Shown: in pieces, positions 41,976 to 52,360 of the stretch
How positions within the stretch are numbered: position 1 is the first letter of the stretch
How the letters are laid out: every line of letters begins with the position of its first letter
DNA from: Tessaracoccus flavus
Lineage (GTDB): Bacteria > Actinomycetota > Actinomycetes > Propionibacteriales > Propionibacteriaceae
Reading direction: 5' to 3'
Length of the DNA stretch: 64,000 nucleotides
Assembly: GCF_001997295.1 (NCBI RefSeq)
Contig: NZ_CP019605.1
Location: 992,001-1,056,000 of the forward strand
Program-made: the position numbers and the translations under genes
The notes under the pieces: generated by a model
Databases searched by the model: none
The model's input: the letters and a program-made list of their open reading frames with translations, nothing else
What the model was told of the DNA's origin: nothing

Positions 41976-43012
41976 CCGTTGGGCCGTTCGAGCACCCGTT
42001 CAGCGGTGTCGCGAACGAGTTCCCGTCGGGTGGCCCGATCCTGGGCCGCCTGCCACTGCGCATGGTCGGCGCGCAGCGCCTTTACCGTCGCGAAGGCCAT
42101 CGCGACCATCACGAGTGAGAAGGGTGTTGCGGCCAGCAGCGTGAGCGCCTGTAGGGCGGCCATCCCCACGGTGTTGGCTCCAGGCATGTCCGAGGAACTA
42201 TTGGCTCCCGCCCAGATCAGCACCGCTGCGATCGATCCGGAGAGCACCGCCCACATGACACGGGACCAGACCGGTGGAGTGGGATTGCCACCGTTAGCGA
42301 GCATGTCGACCACAAAGGCACCGGAGTCCGCGCTCGTGACGAAGAAGATAACCACGAGGGTGATGGCGATACCAGAGAGGAGCGCCGATCCCGGCATCGT
42401 GGCGAGCAGGTCGAACAGGGCCGTGTCGGTGTCGACCGCTCCGTCGTCGATGATGCCTCCGCCGCCGAAGATCTCGCGGTGCAGTGCCGCTCCACCCAGC
42501 ACCGAGAACCAGACGATGGTCATGAGCGTAGGCACGAGCAGCACTCCGACGAGGAACTCCCGGACGGTGCGCCCGCGTGAGATCCGAGCGATGAACACCC
42601 CGACGAACGGCGACCACGAGATCCACCACGCCCAGTAGTTGGTGGTCCACCCCGCGAGCCACGACGCCCCCGCCTCGCCGTAAAACGGGAAGGTCTGGAA
42701 GGAGAGCGAGACGAAGTTCTGCACGTAGTTGCCGATGCTGGCGATGAGGTCGCGGAGGATGAAGAGAGTCGGTCCGAGGATGAGGACTCCGACCAGGAAG
42801 AGAGCGGCCAGCGCGAGGTTGGCACGGGAGGGGAACGCGATTCCCTTGTCGAGTCCCGTGACCACGGAGACGGTGGCCAGCGCCGTGATGATCGTGATCA
42901 GCACAACCTTGATCCCAGGCGTCGCTTCGAGAACGCCGAGGTGCTCCAGCCCGGCCGTGATCTGGTTGATGCCGAAGCCCAGCGAGGTGGCGACGCCGAA
43001 GAGTGTGCCTAG
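41972..43012 (-). pseudogene. BCCT-family transporter, 5'-truncated remnant
   Basis: The frame encodes only the C-terminal part of a betaine/choline/carnitine transporter. WTTNYWAWWISWSPFVGVFI and ARISRGRTVREFLVGV are the highly conserved helix-8 region, and FVTSADSGAFVVDMLANGG is the later sodium/substrate segment. Family members have about 500-600 residues and 12 membrane helices; about 345 residues remain. Homology runs upstream to LGTLFGVATSLGFGINQITAG and then stops at 43012, five codons before an in-frame TAG. There is no start codon or ribosome site at the break and only about 50 bp before the next gene. Whether a shorter product starting at a GTG at 42904 is made is doubtful. Confidence 0.8.
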
Positions 43013-43065
43013 GTCGGGGTGGCCGCCCTACCTTGCCACGGAAATCCCTGGTCGCGAAGTCGGGC

Positions 43066-43602
43066 TCAGGCGGTCGGGGTGGAGATGTCGGTATGGAGCC
43101 GGATGAGCTTGAGGGTCGTCCCGCCGTCCTGGGCGCCGACCTCCTGGTGGGCGCCGTCCGGGCCCCAGCCGCAGGACGAGAGGAAGGCCCGCAGCGAGTC
43201 GTTGGTGGTCGGCAGCCACATGGTCGCCACGAGGTAGCCGTCCTGCCGCAGCGTGTCGACCGCGGCATTGATGAGGCGGGAACCGTGCCCCGCGCCGCGG
43301 TGGCGCGGATCGACGACGAATTCGGCGATCTGCCCGACCCGCTCCTGCTGGTCCGGGTCCGCGCTGGGTCCGGTGACGGCGAAACCGACCACCCCAGCTT
43401 CGGCGATCGCCACGAGCACGCGCTGGTGCGCCAGTGCCGGCTTGACGATGGCGTCGTGCCAGGCACGCGTGGCCTCGTCGGCACTGAAGCTCTCGGCGGC
43501 AGCGCTGAGCAGGCCCGAGTCGGACCACACCCGCCGCTGGATGCGGGCGATGTCGACGGCTTCAGCGGGCAGCGCAAGGCGCACGGTATCGATGGCGGAC
43601 AT
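43066..43602 (-). CDS. GNAT-family acetyltransferase
   Basis: 178 residues, one GNAT domain: IAEFVVDPRHRGAGHGSRLINAAVDTL is the acetyl-CoA site. The N-terminus VRLALPAEAVDIARIQRRVW is typical. No ribosome-binding site; a TACTAT -10 box ends 6 bp before the ATG on the minus strand. Divergent from rnj with only 45 bp between starts. Function unknown. Confidence 0.82.
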   Translation of the reverse strand: MSAIDTVRLALPAEAVDIARIQRRVWSDSGLLSAAAESFSADEATRAWHDAIVKPALAHQRVLVAIAEAGVVGFAVTGPSADPDQQERVGQIAEFVVDPRHRGAGHGSRLINAAVDTLRQDGYLVATMWLPTTNDSLRAFLSSCGWGPDGAHQEVGAQDGGTTLKLIRLHTDISTPTA

Positions 43603-43608
43603 GCGGCC

Positions 43609-43614
43609 ATAGTA
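43609..43614 (-). promoter_or_regulatory. -10 box before the minus-strand GNAT gene
   Basis: TACTAT on the minus strand, 6 bp before the ATG; probable leaderless start facing the rnj start. Confidence 0.4.
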
Positions 43615-43634
43615 GAGGGAGCAGGCTGATCCAC

Positions 43635-43640
43635 TAGCCT
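43635..43640 (+). promoter_or_regulatory. -10 box immediately before rnj
   Basis: TAGCCT ends 7 bp before the rnj ATG and no Shine-Dalgarno site is present. Confidence 0.45.
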
Positions 43641-43647
43641 GAGCCCT

Positions 43648-45324
<1,677 letters not shown>

Positions 45325-45330
45325 CCCGGT

Positions 45331-45359
45331 TTGACCCGCTAGCGCTCGCCACGTAGAGT
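45331..45359 (+). promoter_or_regulatory. Promoter of rplU-rpmA
   Basis: TTGACC and TAGAGT with 17-bp spacing, the best match to the housekeeping consensus in the window. An 80-nt leader precedes rplU, possibly the site of L21-leader regulation. Confidence 0.75.
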
Positions 45360-45444
45360 GGTCCATCGGTGCTTTGCCGCCTCCGCTTCGGCGTGAGGTT
45401 GGGTTCACCCGCAGCTTTTCACATGAAACGAAGGTAGGTCAGTC

Positions 45445-45753
45445 GTGTACGCGATCGTGCGCAACGGTGGTCGTCAGCACAAGGTTGCTGTCGGCGACGT
45501 CCTGGACATCGATCTGGTGTCCGAAGAGGTCGGCGGTACCGTCTCCCTGCAGCCCCTGCTGCTGGTCGACGGCGACGAGATCACCTCTGATGCCAAGGGA
45601 CTCGACAAGGTGTCCGTCACCGCCGAGGTCCTTGGCGAGAAGAAGGGTCCGAAGATCCGGATCCTGAAGTACAAGAACAAGACCGGCTACAAGAAGCGCC
45701 AGGGGCACCGCCAGCGGTACACCCAGGTCAAGGTCACCGACATCAAGGCCTGA
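45445..45753 (+). CDS. rplU: 50S ribosomal protein L21
   Basis: 102 residues. [19 protein letters not shown] at the N-terminus and [18 protein letters not shown] at the C-terminus are diagnostic. GAAGGTAGGTC lies upstream of GTG. Co-transcribed with rpmA 10 bp downstream. Confidence 0.97.
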   Translation: MYAIVRNGGRQHKVAVGDVLDIDLVSEEVGGTVSLQPLLLVDGDEITSDAKGLDKVSVTAEVLGEKKGPKIRILKYKNKTGYKKRQGHRQRYTQVKVTDIKA

Positions 45754-45763
45754 GGAGTTTCAC

Positions 45764-46015
45764 ATGGCACACAAGAAGGGCGCGTCCTCGACGCGCAACG
45801 GTCGTGACTCGAACGCGCAGCGTCTGGGCGTCAAGCGCTACGGCGGCCAGGTCGTCGGCGCCGGCGAGATCCTGGTCCGCCAGCGCGGCACACACTTCCA
45901 CCCGGGTGACGGCGTCGGTCGCGGTGGCGACGACACCCTGTTCGCTCTGGTCCAGGGCGAGGTGCAGTTCGGCGTGAAGCGCGGACGTCGCGTCATCAAC
46001 GTTCTGCCCGCCTGA
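45764..46015 (+). CDS. rpmA: 50S ribosomal protein L27
   Basis: 83 residues. [19 protein letters not shown] begins without the cleavable extension found in Firmicutes; [20 protein letters not shown] is the family core. Its N-terminal tail reaches the peptidyl-transferase centre. A terminator follows 20 bp after the stop. Confidence 0.97.
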   Translation: MAHKKGASSTRNGRDSNAQRLGVKRYGGQVVGAGEILVRQRGTHFHPGDGVGRGGDDTLFALVQGEVQFGVKRGRRVINVLPA

Positions 46016-46035
46016 CCGGCAGATCACATTCCTCG

Positions 46036-46059
46036 AGAACGGCCCTCCGGGGCCGTTCT
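46036..46059 (+). terminator. Rho-independent terminator after rpmA
   Basis: AGAACGGCCC and GGGCCGTTCT form a perfect 10-bp stem with loop TCCG, followed by TGCTTTC. It partly separates rplU-rpmA from obg, which has a possible TACACT -10 box at 46071-46076. Confidence 0.75.
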
Positions 46060-46103
46060 TGCTTTCTCGCTACACTCCCAGTGATCCCTTAGGAGGCACC
46101 GAC

Positions 46104-47594
46104 ATGGCGATTCCCTCATTCGTCGACCGAGTCAAGCTGACGGTCGAGGCGGGAAATGGCGGGCATGGCTGCGCCTCCGTCCACCGTGAAAAGTTCAAGC
46201 CTCTCGGCGGTCCCGACGGCGGCAACGGCGGCGACGGCGGCTCGATCATCTTCCGCGTGGACGATTCGCTGTCCACGCTGGTCGAATACCACCGTCAGTC
46301 GGTGCGTCGCGCGGTCAACGGGCAGCCCGGTCGCGGAGACCACCAGCACGGTGCCCGTGGCCAGGATGTGGTGCTCGCTGTCCCCAGCGGCACGATCATC
46401 TCCGACGCCGACACCGGGGAGGTGCTCGCCGACCTCACGGAGATTGGCGCTGAGTTCATCGCCGCCGAAGGTGGCAAGGGCGGACTGGGCAACGCCGCGC
46501 TGGCATCCGCGAGTCGCAAGGCGCCGGGCTTTGCGCTGCTGGGAGAAGAGGGACAGTCCCGGGCCGTCCAGTTGGAACTGAAGGTCGTCGCCGATGTGGG
46601 GCTGGTCGGGTTCCCGTCGGCCGGGAAGTCGTCGCTCATCGCCGCGATCTCCCGCGCCAGGCCCAAGATCGCGGACTACCCGTTCACCACCCTCGTGCCG
46701 AACCTGGGCGTCGTCGTCGCCGGAGACGTGACCTACACGGTCGCCGATGTGCCCGGGCTCATCGAAGGCGCATCGGAGGGCCGCGGCCTGGGCTTCGACT
46801 TCCTCCGCCACATCGAGCGCTGCCAGGCGATCGTCCACGTCATTGATCTCGGCACCTACGAGCCCGGACGCGACCCCATCTCGGATCTGGAGGTCATCGA
46901 GGCCGAACTGGCTGCGCACGGGGGCCTCGAGGACCGGGTGAGGATGATCGCGCTCAACAAGATCGACCTGCCCGACGCCCCCGACCTGGCCGATATCGCC
47001 CTGCCTGAGTTGAAGAAGTTCGGCCACAGGATCTTCCGTATCTCCACGAAGACCGGAGAGGGACTGCCGGAGTTGAAGTTCGCGATGGCCGAAGTCGTCG
47101 CGGCCCGTCGCGCTGCACTGCCCGCCGCGGCTGCCCCGAAGAAGGTGCTGCGGCCCTCTCCCGTGGCGAGCAAGGGCTCCCAGGAGGAGTTCACGATCGT
47201 CAAGAAGGGCGACGGCGAGGGCGGCTTCGTCTGGCGGGTGCGCGGCGCCAAGCCCGAACGGTGGATCAGGCAGACCGACTTCAACAACGCCGAAGCGGTT
47301 GGTTACCTGGCCGACAGGCTCAACAGGCTCGGCGTCGAGGACAAACTCCTCGAGATCGGCGCCCGTCCGGGCGATGCTGTGGCCATTGGTGGCGAGGATG
47401 CGGTCGTGTTCGACTTCGCCCCGCAGGTTGATGTGGGGGCCGAGATTCTCAGCCGTCGCGGCGAGGACACGCGGCTGGAGGAGCAGCGACCCGCCGTCAC
47501 CCGGCGTCGACGCATGGATGCCGAGTACCACGCGGCCAAGGCGGTGGACTACGCGACCGGCGGTTACCAGCCCGAAGCCGACGATGAGGAGTGA
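46104..47594 (+). CDS. obg: GTPase Obg (CgtA)
   Basis: Ribosome-associated GTPase for 50S assembly and stress sensing. 496 residues: Gly-rich Obg fold ([16 protein letters not shown]), G domain with [20 protein letters not shown] and NKIDLPD, and a C-terminal OCT domain followed by an extension rich in charged residues. TAGGAGG precedes the ATG. The end overlaps proB by 11 bp. Confidence 0.96.
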   Translation: MAIPSFVDRVKLTVEAGNGGHGCASVHREKFKPLGGPDGGNGGDGGSIIFRVDDSLSTLVEYHRQSVRRAVNGQPGRGDHQHGARGQDVVLAVPSGTIISDADTGEVLADLTEIGAEFIAAEGGKGGLGNAALASASRKAPGFALLGEEGQSRAVQLELKVVADVGLVGFPSAGKSSLIAAISRARPKIADYPFTTLVPNLGVVVAGDVTYTVADVPGLIEGASEGRGLGFDFLRHIERCQAIVHVIDLGTYEPGRDPISDLEVIEAELAAHGGLEDRVRMIALNKIDLPDAPDLADIALPELKKFGHRIFRISTKTGEGLPELKFAMAEVVAARRAALPAAAAPKKVLRPSPVASKGSQEEFTIVKKGDGEGGFVWRVRGAKPERWIRQTDFNNAEAVGYLADRLNRLGVEDKLLEIGARPGDAVAIGGEDAVVFDFAPQVDVGAEILSRRGEDTRLEEQRPAVTRRRRMDAEYHAAKAVDYATGGYQPEADDEE

Positions 47595-48681
47595 GATCGC
47601 CGACGCCAAGCGCGTCGTGGTGAAGGTGGGATCCTCGTCCCTGACCGGCCCGGATGGGCATCTCGACCACGGCCGGGTGCGCGAGCTGGCACGGCTGCTG
47701 TCGGCGCTGCATGGCCGCGGCGCGCGCGTCGTGTTGGTGACCTCGGGCGCGATCGCCGCCGGCCTCCTGCCGCTGGGACTCACGCGCCGCCCCCGCGACC
47801 TGGAAACGCAACAGGCGGCTGCTGCCGTGGGGCAGGGACTGCTGGTCCGGCATTACGCGGACGCGTTCGCCGAGCACGGGGTCACGGTGGCGCAGTTGCT
47901 CCTGACCGTCGAGGACGTCCTGCGTCCCAGGACGTACCGCAACGCGCTCAACACGATCTCGCGGTTGTTCCGGCTTGGGGTGGTGCCCATCGTCAACGAG
48001 AACGACACGGTGGCAACCCATGAGATCCGGTTCGGCGACAACGACAAGCTGGCAGCCCTCATCGCCCATCTCGTCCGTGCCGACGCGCTGCTGCTCATGA
48101 GCGACGTCGACGGGCTCTACACCGCCCACCCTGATACCCCAGGGGCTCGCCGGATCGACAGGGTCGACGACCTCACCACCCTGGACGTGGATACGTCACG
48201 CGTAGGGTCGAAGGTCGGCACGGGTGGCATGCGGACCAAGCTGCAGGCGGCGGACATCGCCACCCAGGCCGGGGTCAGCGTCGTGTTGGGCCATGCCGAC
48301 GACCTCGAGCGTGCTCTGGCCGGCGATGAGGTGGGCACGTTCTTCGCGCCTGTTCGCAAACGCCGCCCGCGCAGGCTGCTCTGGCTGGCTTTCGCGGCCG
48401 AGCCACGCGGCTTCCTCCACGTGGACGCCGGCGCGCGCGATGCTCTGCTGCACGGCAAGGCCTCCCTCCTCGCCGCTGGCATCCGTGAGGTGCGGGGGGT
48501 CTTCTCCGAGGGCGAGCCGGTGGAGATGATCGGCCCGGACGGGCACCCGGTCGGTCGCGGCTTCGTCGCCTACTCGAGCGCTGACCTTGAGCACGAGATG
48601 GGTCACTCGAGTTCGGAGGCGGGGCACCGCCACCAGCGCCCCGTTGTGCACCGCGACCACATGATGTTGGCCACCGACTGA
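47584..48681 (+). CDS. proB: Glutamate 5-kinase
   Basis: First step of proline synthesis. 365 residues: amino-acid-kinase domain ([56 protein letters not shown]) and a C-terminal PUA domain ([13 protein letters not shown]). The start lies inside the obg end and has no strong ribosome site, so translational coupling is likely. proA lies downstream but is separated by the repeat region and the PQ-loop gene. Confidence 0.95.
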   Translation: MRSEIADAKRVVVKVGSSSLTGPDGHLDHGRVRELARLLSALHGRGARVVLVTSGAIAAGLLPLGLTRRPRDLETQQAAAAVGQGLLVRHYADAFAEHGVTVAQLLLTVEDVLRPRTYRNALNTISRLFRLGVVPIVNENDTVATHEIRFGDNDKLAALIAHLVRADALLLMSDVDGLYTAHPDTPGARRIDRVDDLTTLDVDTSRVGSKVGTGGMRTKLQAADIATQAGVSVVLGHADDLERALAGDEVGTFFAPVRKRRPRRLLWLAFAAEPRGFLHVDAGARDALLHGKASLLAAGIREVRGVFSEGEPVEMIGPDGHPVGRGFVAYSSADLEHEMGHSSSEAGHRHQRPVVHRDHMMLATD

Positions 48682-48772
48682 GCTGCGCACCTCAGCTTCC
48701 TTTGTAGCTGTCTGGATCCACCGATGGGTCGCTCCGCGAGCAGCCTGCGCGTGAATCGACGCGACGACGCGT
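48682..48772 (+). other. Spacer after proB, no gene
   Basis: 91 bp before the repeat array. A weak hairpin (CTGAG/CTCAG, 48678-48695) followed by CTTCCTTTGT may end the proB transcript. Nothing else is recognised. Confidence 0.35.
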
Positions 48773-49034
48773 ACGCCAACAGACAGGACCAAACGTCAAC
48801 AGGCAGGACGGAACGCCAACAGGCAGGGCCGAACGCCAACAGGCAGGGCCGAACGCCAACAGGCAGAGCCGAACGCCAACCGACATCCTCTAACGCCCGC
48901 GAGACCCATCGACGCCCGCGAGATCTCGCGGGCGTCGATGAGCCTCGTCGGCGTCGAGGCTTCTCGGTTGGCGTTGCGGCCTGCCCGTTGGCGTTTGTGA
49001 CTATCGCTTGGCGTGTGCGGTAAACCGTTGGCGT
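48773..49034. repeat. Mirrored array of an 8-bp motif with 20-bp period
   Basis: The motif ACGCCAAC begins at 48773, 48793 (ACGTCAAC), 48813, 48833, 48853, 48873 and 48893 (ACGCCCGC), always exactly 20 bp apart. Its reverse complement begins at 48947 (GTCGGCGT), 48967, 48987, 49007 (CTTGGCGT) and 49027, again every 20 bp. One more copy of each orientation lies inside a central palindrome (48912-48919 and 48928-48935). Reflection about 48923.5 maps each of 48813, 48833, 48853, 48873 and 48893 exactly onto a right-hand copy. The 12-bp spacers on the left are nearly identical to each other (unit ACGCCAACAGGCAGGGCCGA), while those on the right have diverged. A 20-bp period is not a multiple of three and cannot be a protein repeat. 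Confidence 0.9.
48907..48940. repeat. Perfect 34-bp palindrome at the array centre
   Basis: Two 17-bp arms with no loop, centred on AGATCT, starting CATCGACGCCCGCG and ending with its exact complement. It contains one degenerate array motif (ACGCCCGC) in each arm. It could be a dimer-binding operator, a cruciform, or the tip of an RNA hairpin. Confidence 0.92.
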
Positions 49035-49258
49035 GCCCCGTGAGGGACGGACGGTCGCCCGTCCACGTTTTCCGATACGCCCGCTCGTTCCTCGCTCGCA
49101 ACTCAGTGCGACGTTGGGGCGGTTCCTCGCGTCGGGAGGCGGGGGCGGCTCGCTTTCTCGCGTCGGGGAGACGGGAAGGCTCGTTCCCTTGGCCGCTCGT
49201 GGGTCACCGGGGGCGTGCACGTTTTGGTCGGCCGTGAAACAAGGCTTAGTCTCAAGCG
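49035..49258 (+). other. Non-coding spacer between array and PQ-loop gene
   Basis: 224 bp with no convincing gene. A hairpin GGACGG/CCGTCC (49045-49064) followed by ACGTTTT may be a weak terminator reading out of the array. An 11-bp direct repeat CTCGCGTCGGG occurs at 49126 and 49157. The segment just before 49259 should hold the promoter of the PQ-loop gene, but no good -35/-10 pair is evident. Confidence 0.4.
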
Positions 49259-49858
49259 GTGTTCATTGAGGTTTTCGGGTGGGTGGCTGCTGCCCTCGGG
49301 GTGTCGTCCAACCTTCCCCAGTTGATCCGCATCCTCAGGGAGCGCACGAGCGCGGGGGTGTCGGTTCAGCTGTGGCAGGTGACCGCCGCGTCGACGGCCG
49401 CGTGGTGCGTCCACGGCTTCCTCGTGAGCGCCCCCCAGATGCAGTGGCCGAACCTGCTCATGGCCGCGCTCTCCTCGCTCATCGTGGTGATGGTGCTGCG
49501 CGACCGCGGGGAGCCGGTCCTGCGGCAGTTTCTCCTGCCCACCGCCGTCGCTGCGCTTCTCATCGGATCCAACCTGTGGCTCGGTGCGCTGGTCTTCGGC
49601 CTGCTCGTCGCGGTGCCGCAACTCGTCGGACAGTTCTCCCAGCTGCGCCTCATGATCGGCGCGCCGGACCTGACCGGGGTCTCGCTCGGGTACCTGAGCG
49701 TGATCCTGCTGGTGCAGACGATGTGGTTCATCTTCGGGCTCGCCACAGTCGACTGGGCACTCATCGTGTGCGCGGGCTCGATGGTTGTGATCTGCTCGAT
49801 CAACCTCGCGGTCTACCTCGTGCGCCGCGCCCAGCACCGGGTCGCCCTCGCCGCCTGA
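49259..49858 (+). CDS. PQ-loop (SWEET/SemiSWEET-like) membrane protein, two repeats
   Basis: 199 residues with about six to seven membrane helices. Two PQ motifs are seen: SSNLPQLIRILRERTSAGVS near the N-terminus and VAVPQLVGQFSQLRL in the second half, each followed by helices typical of a triple-helix bundle. Bacterial SemiSWEETs usually have one bundle (about 90 residues), so this looks like a fused double-bundle form. Sugar or small-solute transport is the family expectation, but the substrate is unknown. GTG start; no clear ribosome site. Lies between the repeat array and proA. Confidence 0.8.
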   Translation: MFIEVFGWVAAALGVSSNLPQLIRILRERTSAGVSVQLWQVTAASTAAWCVHGFLVSAPQMQWPNLLMAALSSLIVVMVLRDRGEPVLRQFLLPTAVAALLIGSNLWLGALVFGLLVAVPQLVGQFSQLRLMIGAPDLTGVSLGYLSVILLVQTMWFIFGLATVDWALIVCAGSMVVICSINLAVYLVRRAQHRVALAA

Positions 49859-49901
49859 GCCCCGGGCTGAGATCGCGCCAGGTCCCGGGCGGTTCGGAGC
49901 C

Positions 49902-49907
49902 TAGACT
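49902..49907 (+). promoter_or_regulatory. -10 box immediately before proA
   Basis: TAGACT ends 8 bp before the proA ATG and no Shine-Dalgarno site is present; probable leaderless transcript independent of proB. Confidence 0.5.
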
Positions 49908-49915
49908 CTGGACCT

Positions 49916-51157
49916 ATGGAATTCCGCGATCAAGCCATCGCCGCGCGAGCGGCCGCCGTCGAACTCGCCACGCTGCGCCGATCGCAGAAGGACGCCGCGC
50001 TGAACGCGATGGCGGACTCCCTGGCTGCTGCTGAGAGCGAGCTCCTCGAGGCCAACGCGGTGGACGTGGCCCGCGCTCGTGAAGCGGGCACGGAGGAGTC
50101 CATCGTCGACCGGCTGTCGCTGAACCCCGATCGCATCAGGGGAATGGTGCAGGGGCTGCGTGACCTAGCGGCGCTGCCGGACCCCGTCGGCGACGTCGTG
50201 CGTGGCTGGAAGCTGGGCAACGGAGTCTCCGTGACGCAGGTTCGTGTTCCCTTCGGCGTCGTGGGCATCATCTACGAGGCGCGCCCCAACGTGACCGCCG
50301 ACGCCGCCGGCATCTGTCTCAAGTCGGGCAACGCTGCCTTGCTGAGGGGTTCCTCATCCGCTCTCCAGACGAACAGGGTGACGGTGGAGGCACTCCGACG
50401 CGGGCTGAAGGACGCGGGGGTCACCGAGGACGCGGTCCACCTCATCGAGGGCGATCGTGACGCCACCACGGAGTTGATGCGCGCGCGTGGGCTCGTGGAC
50501 GTGCTCATCCCACGGGGCGGGGCAGGCCTCATCCAGGCCGTCGTCGACGGATCGACGGTGCCCGTCATCGAGACGGGGACCGGCAACTGCCACATCTACG
50601 TCGACGCCGACGCTGACGTCGACCAGGCGCTGGCGATACTGCTCAACGCGAAGACGCAGCGGCCCAGCGTGTGCAATGCGGCCGAGACGCTGCTCGTCCA
50701 CTCCGCAGCCGCGCCCGATTTCCTGCCGAGGGCGCTGAGCGCGCTCCGCCAGGCGGGCGTGACTGTCCACGGGGACTCCGCGACGGCGGGCTACGGCGAG
50801 GGTGTGGTGCCAGCGCGCCCCGACGAGTACGACGCCGAGTACCTGACCCTCGACCTCGCCGCGAAGGTCGTCGGGTCCATGGATGAGGCTCTCCAGCACA
50901 TCCGGGAGCACACGACCGGCCACTCGGAGACCATTGTCACGCGCAGCCGCAGCGCGGCGGACCGGTTCGTCGCCGAAGTGGATGCCGCAGCCGTGCTGGT
51001 CAACGCCTCCAGCCGGTTCGTCGACGGCGGGGAGTTCGGGTTCGGCGCCGAGATCGGCATCTCCACCCAGAAGCTGCACGCACGCGGGCCCATGGGATTG
51101 CAGGAGATGACCAGTTCGAAGTACGTCGTAGAAGGCGACGGCCAGGTCCGGTCGTAG
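49916..51157 (+). CDS. proA: Gamma-glutamyl phosphate reductase
   Basis: Second step of proline synthesis, making glutamate semialdehyde. 413 residues of the aldehyde dehydrogenase superfamily: [48 protein letters not shown] and the catalytic Cys in [17 protein letters not shown]. The C-terminus has [25 protein letters not shown]. Confidence 0.97.
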   Translation: MEFRDQAIAARAAAVELATLRRSQKDAALNAMADSLAAAESELLEANAVDVARAREAGTEESIVDRLSLNPDRIRGMVQGLRDLAALPDPVGDVVRGWKLGNGVSVTQVRVPFGVVGIIYEARPNVTADAAGICLKSGNAALLRGSSSALQTNRVTVEALRRGLKDAGVTEDAVHLIEGDRDATTELMRARGLVDVLIPRGGAGLIQAVVDGSTVPVIETGTGNCHIYVDADADVDQALAILLNAKTQRPSVCNAAETLLVHSAAAPDFLPRALSALRQAGVTVHGDSATAGYGEGVVPARPDEYDAEYLTLDLAAKVVGSMDEALQHIREHTTGHSETIVTRSRSAADRFVAEVDAAAVLVNASSRFVDGGEFGFGAEIGISTQKLHARGPMGLQEMTSSKYVVEGDGQVRS

Positions 51158-51161
51158 TTGC

Positions 51162-51167
51162 TAGGAT
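51162..51167 (+). promoter_or_regulatory. -10 box before the 45-residue membrane peptide gene
   Basis: TAGGAT ends 8 bp before the ATG; with no ribosome site it suggests a leaderless transcript covering the small gene and nadD-rsfS. Confidence 0.45.
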
Positions 51168-51175
51168 CTGCACCC

Positions 51176-51313
51176 ATGAGCCTTCTGCTGGAGACCGCTG
51201 CGGCCGCGCCCGCTGTTCCGACCTGGGTGATGGGAGCGCTGACGCTGCTCGTGTTGCTGGGGGTCATCGCCTGGATCGTCGGCTTCGGGTCCGGCCGCCC
51301 GCACTCCAAGTGA
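51176..51313 (+). CDS. 45-residue single-span membrane peptide
   Basis: A small gene between proA and nad[18 protein letters not shown], then one hydrophobic helix ([19 protein letters not shown]) and a short basic tail (GSGRPHSK). The stop overlaps the nadD GTG (GTGA), and a -10 box sits 8 bp before the ATG, both of which support it being real. No function is known; the overlap hints at co-translation with nadD. Confidence 0.65.
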   Translation: MSLLLETAAAAPAVPTWVMGALTLLVLLGVIAWIVGFGSGRPHSK

Positions 51314-51978
51314 CGACGACCGAGCTGGGCATCGCCCGGGCCGAGCGCCAGGGCCGGTACCGGCTCGGGGTCATGGGCGGCACGTTCGACCCCATCCACC
51401 ACGGTCACCTCGTCGCCGCCTCGGAGGTGGCGTCGAAGTTCGCCCTCGATGAGGTGGTGTTCGTGCCCACCGGCGTTCCCTGGCAGAAGCGCAACCGCCA
51501 GGTTTCGCTCGCCGAGGACCGGTACCTGATGACGGTCATCGCCACCGCGTCCAACCCGCGCTTCTCTGTCTCCCGCGTCGACATCGACCGCCCGGGTGAC
51601 ACCTACACCGTCGACACCCTCAAGGATCTCCGGGCGGAGCGGGGCGCGCAGACCGACCTGTTCTTCATCACCGGCGCAGACGCGTTGCGGCAGATCCTCA
51701 CCTGGCGCGGCGCGGACGAGCTGTTCAACCTCGCGCACTTCGTCGGGGTGACCCGACCCGGCGTACCCCTGACCCAGAGTGACCTCGCCCACCTTCCTGA
51801 GGGAGGCGTCACTCTCCTCGAGGTGCCTGCGCTGGCCATTTCCTCCACGACGTGCCGTGAGCGGGTGCGCGCGCAGCATCCCATCTGGTACTTGGTCCCC
51901 GACGGTATCGTCCAGTACATCGCCAAGCGCGGTCTCTATCCGGCCGCAGAAACAGGAGTGCCAGATGACAGTGAGTGA
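51310..51978 (+). CDS. nadD: Nicotinate-nucleotide adenylyltransferase
   Basis: Makes deamido-NAD from nicotinate mononucleotide and ATP. 222 residues. [21 protein letters not shown] holds the nucleotidyltransferase HxGH motif; [10 protein letters not shown] near the end corresponds to the ISSTxIR motif. GTG start overlaps the small membrane gene; the 3' end overlaps rsfS by 14 bp. Confidence 0.95.
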   Translation: MTTTELGIARAERQGRYRLGVMGGTFDPIHHGHLVAASEVASKFALDEVVFVPTGVPWQKRNRQVSLAEDRYLMTVIATASNPRFSVSRVDIDRPGDTYTVDTLKDLRAERGAQTDLFFITGADALRQILTWRGADELFNLAHFVGVTRPGVPLTQSDLAHLPEGGVTLLEVPALAISSTTCRERVRAQHPIWYLVPDGIVQYIAKRGLYPAAETGVPDDSE

Positions 51979-52360
51979 CGACGTGCTGCGGCCGGTCCGG
52001 ATCGCCGCCCAAGGGGCGGCGGACAAGTTGGGGCACAACATCGTCGCCTTCGACGTGTCAGAGCAGCTCGCCATCACCGACGTCTTCCTCATCGCCTCGG
52101 CCAACACCGAACGCCAGGTCGGCGCCATCGTCGACGGAGTTGAGGAGGCGCTCCTCAAGCACGGCTACAAGGCACTGCGAAGGGAGGGCGACCGCGAGAA
52201 CCGTTGGGTCCTGCTTGACTACGTCGACTTCGTCGTCCACGTGCAGCATTCGGAGGAACGCACGCTGTACAGCCTTGAGCGGCTCTGGAAGGACTGCCCT
52301 CAGATCCCGCTGGACCTCGATCTGCCTCCCGCGGCGGACCCGTCCGACGACGAGCAGTGA
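51965..52360 (+). CDS. rsfS: Ribosomal silencing factor RsfS
   Basis: Binds L14 and blocks subunit joining in starvation. 131 residues with the DUF143 core: [26 protein letters not shown] and [31 protein letters not shown]. The acidic tail (ADPSDDEQ) is variable. Overlaps genes on both sides, as usual in the nadD-rsfS-phosphatase cluster. Confidence 0.95.
   Translation: MTVSDDVLRPVRIAAQGAADKLGHNIVAFDVSEQLAITDVFLIASANTERQVGAIVDGVEEALLKHGYKALRREGDRENRWVLLDYVDFVVHVQHSEERTLYSLERLWKDCPQIPLDLDLPPAADPSDDEQ

Noticed and set aside
48773..48900. CRISPR array
   Set aside because: Units are 20 bp with near-identical 12-bp spacers and no cas genes nearby; CRISPR repeats and unique spacers are longer.
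48724..49023. Short protein encoded by the repeat array
   Set aside because: The 20-bp period shifts frame at every unit, there is no ribosome site, and the mirror symmetry is at DNA level.
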